Origin: Candidatus Bathyarchaeota archaeon
GTDB taxonomy: Archaea > Thermoproteota > Bathyarchaeia > Bathyarchaeales > Bathycorpusculaceae
Assembly: GCA_018396875.1 (NCBI GenBank)
Contig: JAGTQG010000005.1
Span: forward strand, 1 to 47,530
Direction of reading: 5' to 3'
DNA length: 47,530 nucleotides
Shown: piece after piece, positions 7,084-15,290 of the stretch
How positions within the stretch are numbered: the first letter of the stretch is position 1
Layout of the letters: each line of letters opens with the position of its first letter
Made by a program: the position numbers and the translations under genes
Notes under the pieces: model-generated
What the model was told of the DNA's origin: nothing
Database searches by the model: none
The model's input: the letters and a program-made list of their open reading frames with translations, nothing else

Positions 7084-9554
7084 ATGCAAAAGCAGAGTTG
7101 GTTGTTTGGTTTGAAAACCTCAGAAGAACAGATATACCTTTGGTCGGCGGGAAAAACGCGAACTTAGGCGAAATGCTAAGTGTGGGGATTCCGGTTCCAC
7201 AAGGGTTTGCTGTCACAGCTTATGCCTACAGAAAATTCATAGAGGAAACGGGTATTGCCAGCGAGATTTACAAAATAATCCAAGAGTCTGTTAAGGATTT
7301 AAATGACCCTAAGCAGTATGAAGAGGCTTCAAGGAGAATTCGTGCTTTAATCGAGTCCACACCAATGCCCAAGGAGATTGAAGATGCCATAAGAGAGGCT
7401 TACCGCGAACTTTGCAGAAGATTGAACATGGCAGATGTTCCGGTAGCTGTTAGGTCAAGCGCCACTGCCGAAGACTTGCCGGATGCCTCCTTCGCTGGTC
7501 AACAGGAGACATACCTAAATGTGGCTGGCGAAAACGAGGTTATTGAGAAAACCATTAAGTGTTGGTCAAGCCTTTTCACACCACGAGCCATATTCTACAG
7601 AACCCAGAAAGGTTTTGCCCACGAAAAAGTCCTCATAAGTGTTGGAATCCAGAAGATGGTGAACGCCAAAGCAGCCGGCGTCATGTTCTCAATAAACCCG
7701 GTGACGGGCGATCCAAACCAGATTGTTATTGAGGGCAACTTTGGTTTAGGCGAATCCGTTGTCTCTGGCGCGGTGACTCCAGACGAGTATATTGTGGATA
7801 AGCGAACCATGAAAATCGTTGAGAAACGTATTGCCACAAAAAAGGTTATGTACGCTCGAGACCCTGTTACGGGGAAAACAGTTCACTTCGAGGTTCCAGC
7901 TGAAAAACAGAATCAGCCTTGCCTGTCAGACGAGGAGGTTCTAAAACTTGCCGAGTTAGCTGTAAAAATTGAAAAGCATTATGGTAAGCCTCAAGACATT
8001 GAGTGGGCTATTGACAGCGACTTGAGCTTTCCAAACAACATTTTCATTGTGCAGTCAAGACCAGAAACCGTTTGGAGTCAAAAGGCGGCTGAGCTTCCAG
8101 AGAAGGCTGAGGCTGGCTTAGCTAAACCAGTTGAAGAGTTAAAGGTTGTTGTTAAGGGCATACCTGCTGGCAAGAGGGGCATAGGCTTCGGTGTTGCAAA
8201 GGTTGTTTTGAACCCGCAGGAAGCTGCGAAGATCATGCAGAAAGGCGACGTTCTTGTGACCGACATGACTAACCCAGACTACGTGCCGTTCATGAAGCTT
8301 GCAAGCGCCATAGTAACCGACAAGGGGGGCATCACGTGTCACGCTGCCATCGTAAGCCGTGAGCTAGGCATACCATGTGTTGTTGGAACCGAGAACGCCA
8401 CGAAACTTATGGTTACTGGAAAAGAATATACGGTTGACGCCAGAAGCGGCGTCGTTTATGAAGGCATGATTCCAGCTCTGACTGAACCAACACCCACAGT
8501 ACAAGCGAGCGGCTTTGCCTCTTCTGGGGCTGGTGGCGTATCCCTCCAGTATGTGCCAGTTACCGCCACCAAAATCTACATGAACCTGGGGGTTCCCGAG
8601 AAAATTGAAGAGTATAAGCACTTGCCCTTTGAGGGCATTGGGCTTATGCGCATCGAGTTCATTCTTGCCAGCTATATCGGGGAGCATCCGCTATATCTCA
8701 TAGAAATTGGGCAAAGCCAGAAGTTTGTTGACAAGCTTGCCGAGGGCGTAGCTACCGTTGCTAGGGCTATACAGCCCCGTCCTGTTGTTGTGCGTTTCAG
8801 CGACTTCAAAACCAACGAGTACCGCGAGCTGAAGGGCGGCGAAAAATACGAAATTTTCGAGGCAAATCCGATGCTTGGTTGGCGCGGCTGCAGCCGCTAC
8901 ATAAGCCCATGGTACGAGAAAGCGTTCCGCCTAGAATGCCAAGCAATCCGCAAATGCCGCGAAGAATGGGGTCTCAAAAACGTTTGGGTTATGCTGCCGG
9001 TGGTGCGAACACTATGGGAAGCCAGAAAAGTCCTAGAAATCATGCGTGAGGAAGGACTGGAAAGGTCAAAAGACTTCAAGGTTTGGTTCATGGCTGAAAC
9101 ACCATCAATAGTTATACTTGCCGACGAGTTTTCAAAGCTCTGTGACGGCTTCTCCATAGGCTCCAACGACTTGACTCAAGGCATACTAATGATCGACAGG
9201 GACTCTGAACGTCTCGGACAAATGGGATACTTCGACGAACGGGACCCAGCCGTAAAACGCATAATCGCCCACCTCATCCGCGTGGCACACGAAAACGGCT
9301 GCACAGTCTCCATTTGTGGCGAGGCACCATCAAACCTTCCAGATTTCACGGAGTTTCTCGTTAGAGCTGGCATAGACAGCATCTCAGTGAACCCAGACGC
9401 CGTGGTCGCGACAAAACAGCTTGTGGCAAGCATAGAACAGAAAATAATCCTTGAAAAACTTGCAGAGCAACGTGAACGGACATATGGGCGGCCAGTTAAG
9501 AAGCCGAAAAGCGACTGGGAATGGACACCTCAATGGGATGAATTCGCAGAGTAG
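7080..9554 (+). CDS. ppsA: Phosphoenolpyruvate synthase
   Basis: The enzyme interconverts pyruvate + ATP + H2O and PEP + AMP + Pi. It is the gluconeogenic entry after pyruvate:ferredoxin oxidoreductase. The 824 residues carry an ATP-grasp domain (~15-330, with VGGKNANLGEM and VRSSATAEDLPDASFAGQQE), a swivelling domain with catalytic His421 in GGITCHAAIVSRELGIPC, and a C-terminal TIM barrel with IGSNDLTQ and CGEAPS. The glycolytic direction is possible in some archaea. It overlaps the L10e stop by 4 bases. Confidence 0.97.
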   Translation: MNAKAELVVWFENLRRTDIPLVGGKNANLGEMLSVGIPVPQGFAVTAYAYRKFIEETGIASEIYKIIQESVKDLNDPKQYEEASRRIRALIESTPMPKEIEDAIREAYRELCRRLNMADVPVAVRSSATAEDLPDASFAGQQETYLNVAGENEVIEKTIKCWSSLFTPRAIFYRTQKGFAHEKVLISVGIQKMVNAKAAGVMFSINPVTGDPNQIVIEGNFGLGESVVSGAVTPDEYIVDKRTMKIVEKRIATKKVMYARDPVTGKTVHFEVPAEKQNQPCLSDEEVLKLAELAVKIEKHYGKPQDIEWAIDSDLSFPNNIFIVQSRPETVWSQKAAELPEKAEAGLAKPVEELKVVVKGIPAGKRGIGFGVAKVVLNPQEAAKIMQKGDVLVTDMTNPDYVPFMKLASAIVTDKGGITCHAAIVSRELGIPCVVGTENATKLMVTGKEYTVDARSGVVYEGMIPALTEPTPTVQASGFASSGAGGVSLQYVPVTATKIYMNLGVPEKIEEYKHLPFEGIGLMRIEFILASYIGEHPLYLIEIGQSQKFVDKLAEGVATVARAIQPRPVVVRFSDFKTNEYRELKGGEKYEIFEANPMLGWRGCSRYISPWYEKAFRLECQAIRKCREEWGLKNVWVMLPVVRTLWEARKVLEIMREEGLERSKDFKVWFMAETPSIVILADEFSKLCDGFSIGSNDLTQGILMIDRDSERLGQMGYFDERDPAVKRIIAHLIRVAHENGCTVSICGEAPSNLPDFTEFLVRAGIDSISVNPDAVVATKQLVASIEQKIILEKLAEQRERTYGRPVKKPKSDWEWTPQWDEFAE

Positions 9555-9608
9555 AAAGTCCCCGTCTAAACCTTCCTTACTGGCCTTGTTGATCATGCTG
9601 GTGGGAAA

Positions 9609-10610
9609 ATGTTTTTGAAGCTATTTGATTTTGAAGAGGAAAGACTGAAGCAAGAAATTGCGAAATATGAGGCAAAACGTGTTCTCATACAGCTTCCAGA
9701 CGGCTTGAAAAGCGAGGGACCGAGGCTTGCAAAGATTGTGGAGAAGGCTGGAGCCTTACCCATTGTCTCTGCAGACCCTTGTTATGGTGCCTGCGACTTG
9801 GCAACAGCGGAGGCTGAATCTCTAAGCGTGGATTTAATCGTCCACTATGGGCATTCAAAGCTTCTGAAGTATGAGAAGGTTCCAACGGTTTACATCGAGG
9901 CACGGGCAACTTTAGGCGTAGCCGAAGTTGTTGAGCAAGCTTTCCCACTAATTGAGGCGTGGCGTAAAGTTGGATTAGCCACAACGGTTCAGCATGTGCA
10001 AACATTGGATGAGGCGAAAGAGGTTCTTGTACGTGCAGGTAAAACTGTTATGGTCGGCGATTCTGGACGCTTGAGCTATCCGGGACAAGTGGTGGGCTGC
10101 GACTATAGTAATGCTAAGTCAATCGCGGAAGATGTTGACGGTTTCCTGTTCATAGGCGGCGGACGTTTCCATGCTTTGGGTCTCGCTCTTTCAACTTCTA
10201 AGCCAGTCATAGTTGCCGACCCCTTCGAGAAGAGGGCTCACTCTGTCAGCGACGAGGTTGAGCGTGTCGTGAAGCAGCGGTGGGCTTGTATTCAAGAGGC
10301 TCAGAAGGCGAAAACCTTTGCGGTGCTTGTAGGACTTAAGCCGGGACAGAAAAAGCTTGATGAGGCTCTTGCCATCAAGGATAAGCTTGAAAAAAGTGGA
10401 AAGGAAGCAATCCTTTTTGCTGTTAGAGAGATAACCCCTGAAACACTCATGAACTTTCAAACAGTGGACGCCTATGTCAATACAGCTTGTCCCCGTGTTT
10501 CACTTGATTTTCCAGCCAAATTCAGCAAGCCCATTCTTACAGTGAATGAGGCGCTTGTGGTGGTCGGAGAACTTTCATGGAACGATCTTTGCAAAAAGGG
10601 CTTCATCTGA
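9609..10610 (+). CDS. dph2: Diphthamide biosynthesis enzyme Dph2 (radical SAM-like, 3-amino-3-carboxypropyl transferase)
   Basis: Archaeal Dph2 uses a [4Fe-4S] cluster to transfer the aminocarboxypropyl group of SAM to a His of elongation factor aEF2. The three widely spaced cluster cysteines are present: C58 in DPCYGAC, C164 in VVGCDYSNA and C294 in NTACPRVSLD. Length (333) is normal for the archaeal homodimeric form. The start ATG at 9609 follows GGTGGGAAA. Confidence 0.95.
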   Translation: MFLKLFDFEEERLKQEIAKYEAKRVLIQLPDGLKSEGPRLAKIVEKAGALPIVSADPCYGACDLATAEAESLSVDLIVHYGHSKLLKYEKVPTVYIEARATLGVAEVVEQAFPLIEAWRKVGLATTVQHVQTLDEAKEVLVRAGKTVMVGDSGRLSYPGQVVGCDYSNAKSIAEDVDGFLFIGGGRFHALGLALSTSKPVIVADPFEKRAHSVSDEVERVVKQRWACIQEAQKAKTFAVLVGLKPGQKKLDEALAIKDKLEKSGKEAILFAVREITPETLMNFQTVDAYVNTACPRVSLDFPAKFSKPILTVNEALVVVGELSWNDLCKKGFI

Positions 10611-10686
10611 AAACTTTCCCAGCAACTGGTGTTTGGAAAGATTTATTGACCCGTTATCTGTTCATAAGTTTGCAGTCGGTGTTTCA

Positions 10687-11271
10687 ATGGACCTACAGTT
10701 CCAGAAGCGCGACAGCGGTCAAATAGTGCTGCCGGGTGAACCTCTAGGCGTTATTGAAGAGTTTATTCCAGATGCTGGCACATACGTTAAAGACGGCGTC
10801 ATCTATTCGAAGGTTGTTGGAAGAACCCTTATAGACTATCTTAACAGGCGAGTCTCCGTTTTCCCAATCACTCGCGGAGCTAAGGTGCCAAAGGTTGGAA
10901 GCATTGTGGTTGGGCAAGTTTCGAGTGTTCAAACGCAATTGGCAACTGTGCGCATTTTCAAAATTGGCAAGCACATGCTTTCCGGCTTCTTTACTGGTGT
11001 ACTTCACGTTGCAGATGCACAGCTACGGTTTACGGAATCAATGTTTGATGTGTGTAAGCCCGGCGACATAATTAGAGCCAAGGTTATAAGTGAAAAAAAT
11101 AGAATGTATCATTTAACCACCAAGGATAAAAGTCTAGGCGTCGTCTATGCCTTCTGCTCTAAATGTGGAGATGTGTTACAGCAGAGGGGACGTAGAGGTC
11201 TGCAGTGCTCCAGATGTGGAAACATTGAAAAGCGCAAGACGGCAATAGACTACGGTAAAGGAATAATTTGA
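10687..11271 (+). CDS. csl4: Exosome complex subunit Csl4
   Basis: Csl4 is an RNA-binding cap subunit of the archaeal exosome (Rrp41/Rrp42 core), which degrades and polyadenylates RNA. The 194-residue protein has an N-terminal domain starting at MDLQFQKRDSGQIVLPGE, a central S1 domain (VGSIVVGQVSSVQ to VISEKN) and a C-terminal zinc ribbon (CSKCGDV and CSRCGNIEK). The open frame extends upstream, but the ATG at 10687 gives the family start. Translation runs on to rpo11, with only one base between stop and start. Confidence 0.93.
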   Translation: MDLQFQKRDSGQIVLPGEPLGVIEEFIPDAGTYVKDGVIYSKVVGRTLIDYLNRRVSVFPITRGAKVPKVGSIVVGQVSSVQTQLATVRIFKIGKHMLSGFFTGVLHVADAQLRFTESMFDVCKPGDIIRAKVISEKNRMYHLTTKDKSLGVVYAFCSKCGDVLQQRGRRGLQCSRCGNIEKRKTAIDYGKGII

Positions 11272-11272
11272 G

Positions 11273-11563
11273 GTGTCGAAGTTGAAAGTTAACGTGTTAA
11301 AAAGGACAAAAAATGAACTTAAAATCGAAGTTGAAGGGGTGGGGCACACGCTTTGCAACATTTTGCAGAGAAAGCTCTTGGAAGATGAAAACGTTGACGT
11401 GGCTGGCTACGATATTCCTCATCCCTTGGCGTCTAACCCCGTAATTTACGTGAGGACAAAGGGCAACATAACTCCAGAAGAAGCCTTACTCAAGGCTGTT
11501 GATAAACTTCTTGAAGTCAGCGAGGAATTTAGCAAAGCGTTAGAGAAAGCCCTTAAAACGTAA
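11273..11563 (+). CDS. rpo11: DNA-directed RNA polymerase subunit Rpo11 (RpoL)
   Basis: Rpo11 pairs with Rpo3 in the assembly platform of archaeal RNA polymerase. The 96-residue length is typical. Its signature is VEGVGHTLCNILQRKLLEDE followed by VAGYDIPHPL. The start is a GTG at 11273, one base after the csl4 stop. The csl4-rpo11 pairing is common in archaea. Its 3' end overlaps the converging RNase III-like gene by 11 bases. Confidence 0.95.
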   Translation: MSKLKVNVLKRTKNELKIEVEGVGHTLCNILQRKLLEDENVDVAGYDIPHPLASNPVIYVRTKGNITPEEALLKAVDKLLEVSEEFSKALEKALKT

Positions 11564-11945
11564 CTCTGTCCTTGATTTTTGAAAGCAGTTCCGTGAAGCC
11601 TTCCACGGAACTTTCAGCTTTGCAGAGAACTGCCACACATTCCTCCAATGTTATGTGTTTTTGAAGCCAAGCGTAAACTATGAGGGCTTCCGCTGCGTCA
11701 GCCATCATGTGGCTCGAAATCCTGGACGGCATGTGTTCCCTCAATCTTGCCTTTCGAACAGCCTTCGCGAGGACAGCGCCCCTAACTTTTGCGCCTGAAG
11801 GTTGCCCTCTTTTTGTTGATATTGCCAGCGAGTAGGCAAAGTTTATGAAAGCGTCACCTAGAGCCGCCAGCCTATGATCTGTCAAAATCTCAGTTAAGCT
11901 GTTGTAAGCCTTTACGAAGGTGAAGAGGTCTCTGCAATCTTTCAT
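11553..11945 (-). CDS. Ribonuclease III-like domain protein (single domain)
   Basis: The 130-residue protein contains only a helical domain that resembles RNase III, without a dsRNA-binding domain. HRLAALGDAFINFAYSLA resembles the RNase III signature (E-x-x-E-x-L-G-D), and MMADAAEALIVYAWL resembles A-D-x-x-E-A-L-I-G. The Asp of LGD and the later Asp/Glu pair are kept, but the two Glu of the first motif are His and Ala. It may be a Mini-III-like nuclease or an inactive RNA-binding relative. The assignment rests on motif reading only. Confidence 0.6.
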   Translation of the reverse strand: MKDCRDLFTFVKAYNSLTEILTDHRLAALGDAFINFAYSLAISTKRGQPSGAKVRGAVLAKAVRKARLREHMPSRISSHMMADAAEALIVYAWLQKHITLEECVAVLCKAESSVEGFTELLSKIKDRVTF

Positions 11946-12032
11946 AAATTTTCCCTATTTTTGCGTCTTGCGTTCACCGTTTTAATTTATATTCTTGTGA
12001 AGACTTCTTATGCATGTCGGATGTGTGTTTAA

Positions 12033-13163
12033 ATGGTTGGTGAATCCAAAAGCTCTGCGGGTTTAACTTTTTCAATTGAAGCTTTGAGACAATATCTCTC
12101 CAGCGTTTATGGCGGTGATGTGGAAATCCTCGGTGTTTGGAGACTTGGATGTGAAAAAGCTGAAGCTCTAAAGGACTTGAAAGGTTTCGGTTACGGCATT
12201 CCATACGTTATCGAATTTAGGCTTAAGGGCGAAACTAAACGGGTTGTTTTGGAAACCATGCGCCCCGAAGGTTTTGGACACGATTTTGCTTCGGATAGGG
12301 CGGCGATTCTGCTTTGGCAACATTCAGCCTTCAACAAGCTCCCGCGACACGTGCGCAGTGTAGATGTGGGCGCCTTCACTGTTGATGGTAAAGACTTGAA
12401 GTCTCTTGGAGACTGCGGCGAGTTTTTCCTTCTAACCGAATATGTAGATGGAACCCTTTATCATGTGGACTTGGATCGTATCAAGGTGACTGGAGAGTTA
12501 ACCCCACTTGACGAGAAGCGTTGTTTGGCGCTTTCAGATTATCTTGTCCAAATTCACGGCGTGAAAAAGGAGGCTCCTTGGCTTTATGTGCGGAGAGCCC
12601 GAGAACTTGTTGGACACGGCGAATGTATAATGGGGCTTTTGGACAGCTATCCCCCCGAACTTGATTTTATACGGGAATGCGACTTAATTGAAATCGAGCG
12701 GGACTGTGTTGTTTGGCGGTGGCGGCTAAAACGTAAAGCCCATAGGCTAAGCCAAGTGCACGGCGACTTCCACCCGTGGAACATAATGTTCCATGAAGGC
12801 ACAGACTTTACGGTTTTGGACCGCAGCAGAGGCGAGTGGGGTGAACCCGCCGATGACGTGACAGCCATTACAATCAACTACATTTTCTACTCGCTACAGA
12901 AGTACGGCGAGTTGGCTGGCGTTTTCGAGAGGCTCTTTAGGCTTTTCTGGGAAAACTATCTGCTCAAAACCAGCGACTGGGAAATTTTGGAGGTTGTGCA
13001 GCCCTTCTATGCATGGCGAGGACTGGTGGTGGCTTCTCCCATATGGTACCCAAACCTAAGCCTTGACGTAAGAATGAAACTGTTAAACTTTGTGCACAAT
13101 GTGTTGCACTACGAAAGGTTCGACTTGGAAGCTGTAAACACTTATATACGGTCAGCGGATTAA
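12033..13163 (+). CDS. Aminoglycoside phosphotransferase (APH)-fold kinase family protein
   Basis: This 376-residue protein has the APH/choline-kinase type catalytic loop SQVHGDFHPWNIMFHEG, with the Brenner-type H-x-D-x-x-x-x-N. VLDRSRGEWGEPADDV follows as the metal-binding Asp segment. The N-terminal lobe is less clear. The natural substrate is unknown, since members phosphorylate small hydroxylated compounds and drug resistance should not be assumed. It diverges from the RNase III-like gene across an 87-base A/T-rich spacer with a TATA-like TTTAATTTATATTC near 11980. Confidence 0.75.
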   Translation: MVGESKSSAGLTFSIEALRQYLSSVYGGDVEILGVWRLGCEKAEALKDLKGFGYGIPYVIEFRLKGETKRVVLETMRPEGFGHDFASDRAAILLWQHSAFNKLPRHVRSVDVGAFTVDGKDLKSLGDCGEFFLLTEYVDGTLYHVDLDRIKVTGELTPLDEKRCLALSDYLVQIHGVKKEAPWLYVRRARELVGHGECIMGLLDSYPPELDFIRECDLIEIERDCVVWRWRLKRKAHRLSQVHGDFHPWNIMFHEGTDFTVLDRSRGEWGEPADDVTAITINYIFYSLQKYGELAGVFERLFRLFWENYLLKTSDWEILEVVQPFYAWRGLVVASPIWYPNLSLDVRMKLLNFVHNVLHYERFDLEAVNTYIRSAD

Positions 13164-13186
13164 ACTGCGCAAATTGCGGTGTTCGT

Positions 13187-13336
13187 TTGAGTGGAAAAGT
13201 GTCTCTTAAGAAAATGCTTATTGCTATGGGTTATTCTGAAAAAGCCGTTGAGGAAATTTTGAAATGGTATGTTGATGAAGGCGCTGAGGGGCATTTACAT
13301 CCTAGCCGTTCTAGTAGGTCGAGAAAGAACCGTTAA
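13187..13336 (+). CDS. Small helical ORF overlapping the DUF123 gene
   Basis: A 49-codon frame opens with TTG at 13187 (or GTG at 13199). It encodes VSLKKMLIAMGYSEKAVEEI followed by LKWYVDEGAEG and a basic Ser/Arg-rich tail. The helical core has the look of a small UBA-like three-helix unit (MGYS...A.E.I...Y). It runs 68 bases into the downstream GIY-YIG gene in another frame. Codon use and protein-like composition suggest it is real, but it is short. Function is unknown. Confidence 0.5.
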   Translation: MSGKVSLKKMLIAMGYSEKAVEEILKWYVDEGAEGHLHPSRSSRSRKNR

Positions 13337-13703
13337 GGTTGGCTCGCTGGGAACAATTCAATTCAAAAATGGTTTATATGCTTACGTGGGTTCCGCCCAA
13401 AACAATTTGGAAAAACGTTTGGAAAGACATTTCAAGAAAATGGCGAAGCGAAGGTTTTGGCACATTGACTACCTCCTAGCCGAAGATGATGTAAGCGTGG
13501 TGAAAGCCTTCTTTAAAGAGGCTGGAAAGCCGGAAGAATGCGTAACAGCGCAAAGCCTAGCCAAATTTGGTTTTCCGGTGAAGGGTTTCGGCTGTTCAGA
13601 CTGCAAGTGTGAGAGTCACCTTTTCATGCTTGAAAACCAAAGCCAATTGGAGAATATTTGTTTCAAACTTGGTTTTAAGCCCTTTACCCTATCTCGCCAG
13701 TGA
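13269..13703 (+). CDS. DUF123 family GIY-YIG nuclease-like protein
   Basis: The 144-residue protein matches the archaeal DUF123 group, a GIY-YIG fold. LRGIYILAVLVG gives the GIY strand and NGLYAYVGSAQNNLEKRLERH gives the YIG-like YVG strand with the following Arg/His helix. FWHIDYLLAEDD and a Cys-rich segment (GCSDCKCESHLF) are also family features. Members are assumed to be metal-dependent nucleases, but their target is not known. ATGs at 13269 and 13275 are both possible starts. The 3' end overlaps the converging phosphoesterase by 15 bases. Confidence 0.85.
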   Translation: MLMKALRGIYILAVLVGRERTVKVGSLGTIQFKNGLYAYVGSAQNNLEKRLERHFKKMAKRRFWHIDYLLAEDDVSVVKAFFKEAGKPEECVTAQSLAKFGFPVKGFGCSDCKCESHLFMLENQSQLENICFKLGFKPFTLSRQ

Positions 13704-14465
13704 ATCGCTGCATTGGGAGATGTCCGTCGACTGGAGGATTTCCCGCCTCTTGACAACTTCTTCGAAGCTTATGTAGTCTCCGCCCACAATCTTCAACTTC
13801 GCCTCAACCTTTTTGTCCTTCACTTCTATGACGTTGTATGAGTTTAGGAAGAAGCCTCGCAGCCTCTCGCATGAAACGCTTCCAGCGTGAACAACTTGCA
13901 TATCTTCAACGCGCCACCTCCATGGTCTGTGACGGTGCCCACACAAAACTAGGTCCGCCCTACCCTTCACGAGACTTCTGAGGACGTCGCCTGCATCCAC
14001 TATTGTGATCTGGTCTGCACCGGTGTCTGGCACTGGTATTATGTGGTGGTGTATAGCCACAATTTTCAAGCGGTCTTTGTAGTTTTCCAGCGTGTTCTCA
14101 AGCCAAAGGTTTTGTCTGTGTCCAACTTCACCGTCGTCCCTGTCTGGGCGGGCGCTGCTCAACACGATTATGACGGCGTTGTCTATTTCGGTAACTTGGT
14201 TGAATGGGAAAAACTGTTTGAAGAGCAAGTAGCCCGTAGACTTGTAGTCATGGTTTCCGCTGATGTAAATGACGTTTTTGGCTTTCAACCGCTTAAACTC
14301 GTCGGCAGCCATCTTAAACTCGGAAAGAATGCCGTTCTCGGTTATGTCGCCAGTCACCACCACGACATCCGGCGACAAAGCGTTGATTTCATCCATGGCG
14401 GTGCGGAAGCTCCCATAGTTAAACATGGGTCCACAGTGTATGTCTGAAATTTGAACAATAAGCAT
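13689..14465 (-). CDS. Calcineurin-like metallophosphoesterase
   Basis: The metal-binding motifs of the calcineurin-like superfamily appear in order: QISDIHCG (D-x-H), VVVTGDITENG (GD), YISGNHDY (GNHD), VAIHHHIIPVPD and LCGHRHRPW (GH-x-H). About 258 residues, cytoplasmic with no signal peptide. Substrates in this superfamily range from cyclic nucleotides to nucleic acids and cannot be told from sequence. The ATG at 14465 is preferred; a GTG at 14474 is in frame. Confidence 0.88.
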   Translation of the reverse strand: MLIVQISDIHCGPMFNYGSFRTAMDEINALSPDVVVVTGDITENGILSEFKMAADEFKRLKAKNVIYISGNHDYKSTGYLLFKQFFPFNQVTEIDNAVIIVLSSARPDRDDGEVGHRQNLWLENTLENYKDRLKIVAIHHHIIPVPDTGADQITIVDAGDVLRSLVKGRADLVLCGHRHRPWRWRVEDMQVVHAGSVSCERLRGFFLNSYNVIEVKDKKVEAKLKIVGGDYISFEEVVKRREILQSTDISQCSDSLAR

Positions 14466-14497
14466 GGCAACCACTTAAGGCTCAAAATGGAGCCACT

Positions 14498-14507
14498 ATT
14501 AATAAAA
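14498..14507 (-). promoter_or_regulatory. TATA-like box for the metallophosphoesterase
   Basis: On the minus strand TTTTATTAAT lies ~33-42 bases before the ATG at 14465, which fits a short leader of about a dozen bases. The same box is only ~15-20 bases from the divergent APS kinase GTG at 14521, too close to serve that start directly. Confidence 0.4.
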
Positions 14508-14520
14508 GTTATCTTGACAA

Positions 14521-15126
14521 GTGATTCTACACTTTGCAGCAGACAAGTCTCGCTGGAAGCGGCTTAAATTGCGTGATGGCTGGTGTGTTTGGATTACGGG
14601 GCTGCCTGGAAGCGGCAAATCCACCGTAGCGGAAACTCTAATTAAGTTTCTGCTTCAGAGGGGAATACGCGCCCAACTCTTGTCCTCTGACGAGCTGCGT
14701 AAGGTTTTAACTCCAAAGCCGACATATTCGCTGGAGGAACGCGACATAGTTTATGCTACACTGGTTTACATTGCGAAACTGCTAACTAAAAACGACGTAA
14801 ACGTGGTGATCGACGCCACTGGCAATCTAAGACGTTACAGAGACCACGCCAGAAGCCAAATCCCAAAATTCATGGAAGCCTACCTTGAATGCCCAATTGA
14901 AATATGCATTGAACGCGAATCAAGAAGGGTGGACACTCGCCAAGCACCCCAACAAATATACAAAAAAGCCCTAGAAGGCAAAGCGCCCACGGTTCCCGGC
15001 ATAGGACAACCCTACGAGCCTCCTCTAAACCCGGAAATCGCCATAAACACTGCAGAGTGCACGCCGGAGCAAGCAGCCCAAAAAATCATAGAAGTCATAC
15101 TCGAAAAGTGGTATGCGAAAATCTAA
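14521..15126 (+). CDS. cysC: Adenylylsulfate (APS) kinase-like protein
   Basis: APS kinase phosphorylates adenylyl sulfate to PAPS. The 201 residues show the Walker A motif WITGLPGSGKSTVAETL, SSDELRKVLTP, VVIDATGNLRRYRD and the family C-terminal segment PGIGQPYEPPLNPEIAINT. No ATP sulfurylase or PAPS reductase is in the window, so a related role (another adenylylated or hydroxylated substrate) remains possible. The GTG at 14521 is the longest start; an internal TTG at 14569, closer to the conserved core, is an alternative. Confidence 0.8.
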   Translation: MILHFAADKSRWKRLKLRDGWCVWITGLPGSGKSTVAETLIKFLLQRGIRAQLLSSDELRKVLTPKPTYSLEERDIVYATLVYIAKLLTKNDVNVVIDATGNLRRYRDHARSQIPKFMEAYLECPIEICIERESRRVDTRQAPQQIYKKALEGKAPTVPGIGQPYEPPLNPEIAINTAECTPEQAAQKIIEVILEKWYAKI

Positions 15127-15187
15127 AGAGACTAGCCACTATTGGCTTGTGAGAAAGCCAAAAAATGTTAAAATCTATAGAGGTTAT

Positions 15188-15220
15188 CAATTTTGTGCTT
15201 ACACGCCAACCACAAAATTG
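15188..15220. repeat. Perfect 10-bp inverted repeat upstream of the L3 operon
   Basis: CAATTTTGTG at 15188-15197 is mirrored exactly by CACAAAATTG at 15211-15220 with a 13-base loop. It sits 61 bases past the APS kinase stop and 20 bases before the TATA-like box of the ribosomal operon. It could be a hairpin at the end of the cysC transcript or an operator for the L3-S19 operon. Confidence 0.55.
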
Positions 15221-15240
15221 ACATAGCCCTTAACGGTAAC

Positions 15241-15248
15241 GTTTATAA
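15241..15248 (+). promoter_or_regulatory. TATA box of the L3-L4-L23-L2-S19 operon
   Basis: GTTTATAA lies ~45 bases before the L3 ATG, predicting a leader of about 20 bases. GCGGAG at 15279-15284 gives a Shine-Dalgarno sequence just before that ATG. Confidence 0.5.
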
Positions 15249-15290
15249 CCTTAATGTTTATTTCCTAGAAGACGCGAAGCGGAGAAGCAA

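Noticed and set aside
8364-8687. Antisense frames inside ppsA and other long genes
   Set aside because: They are shadows of strong coding genes, with no ribosome sites, domains or plausible composition.
10546-10686. Upstream extension of Csl4
   Set aside because: The extra 47 residues overlap dph2 and show no domain; the ATG at 10687 gives the family N-terminus.
12033-13163. Antibiotic-resistance gene based on the APH fold
   Set aside because: The APH fold is shared by many housekeeping kinases and nothing in the context (no mobile element or resistance genes) supports resistance.
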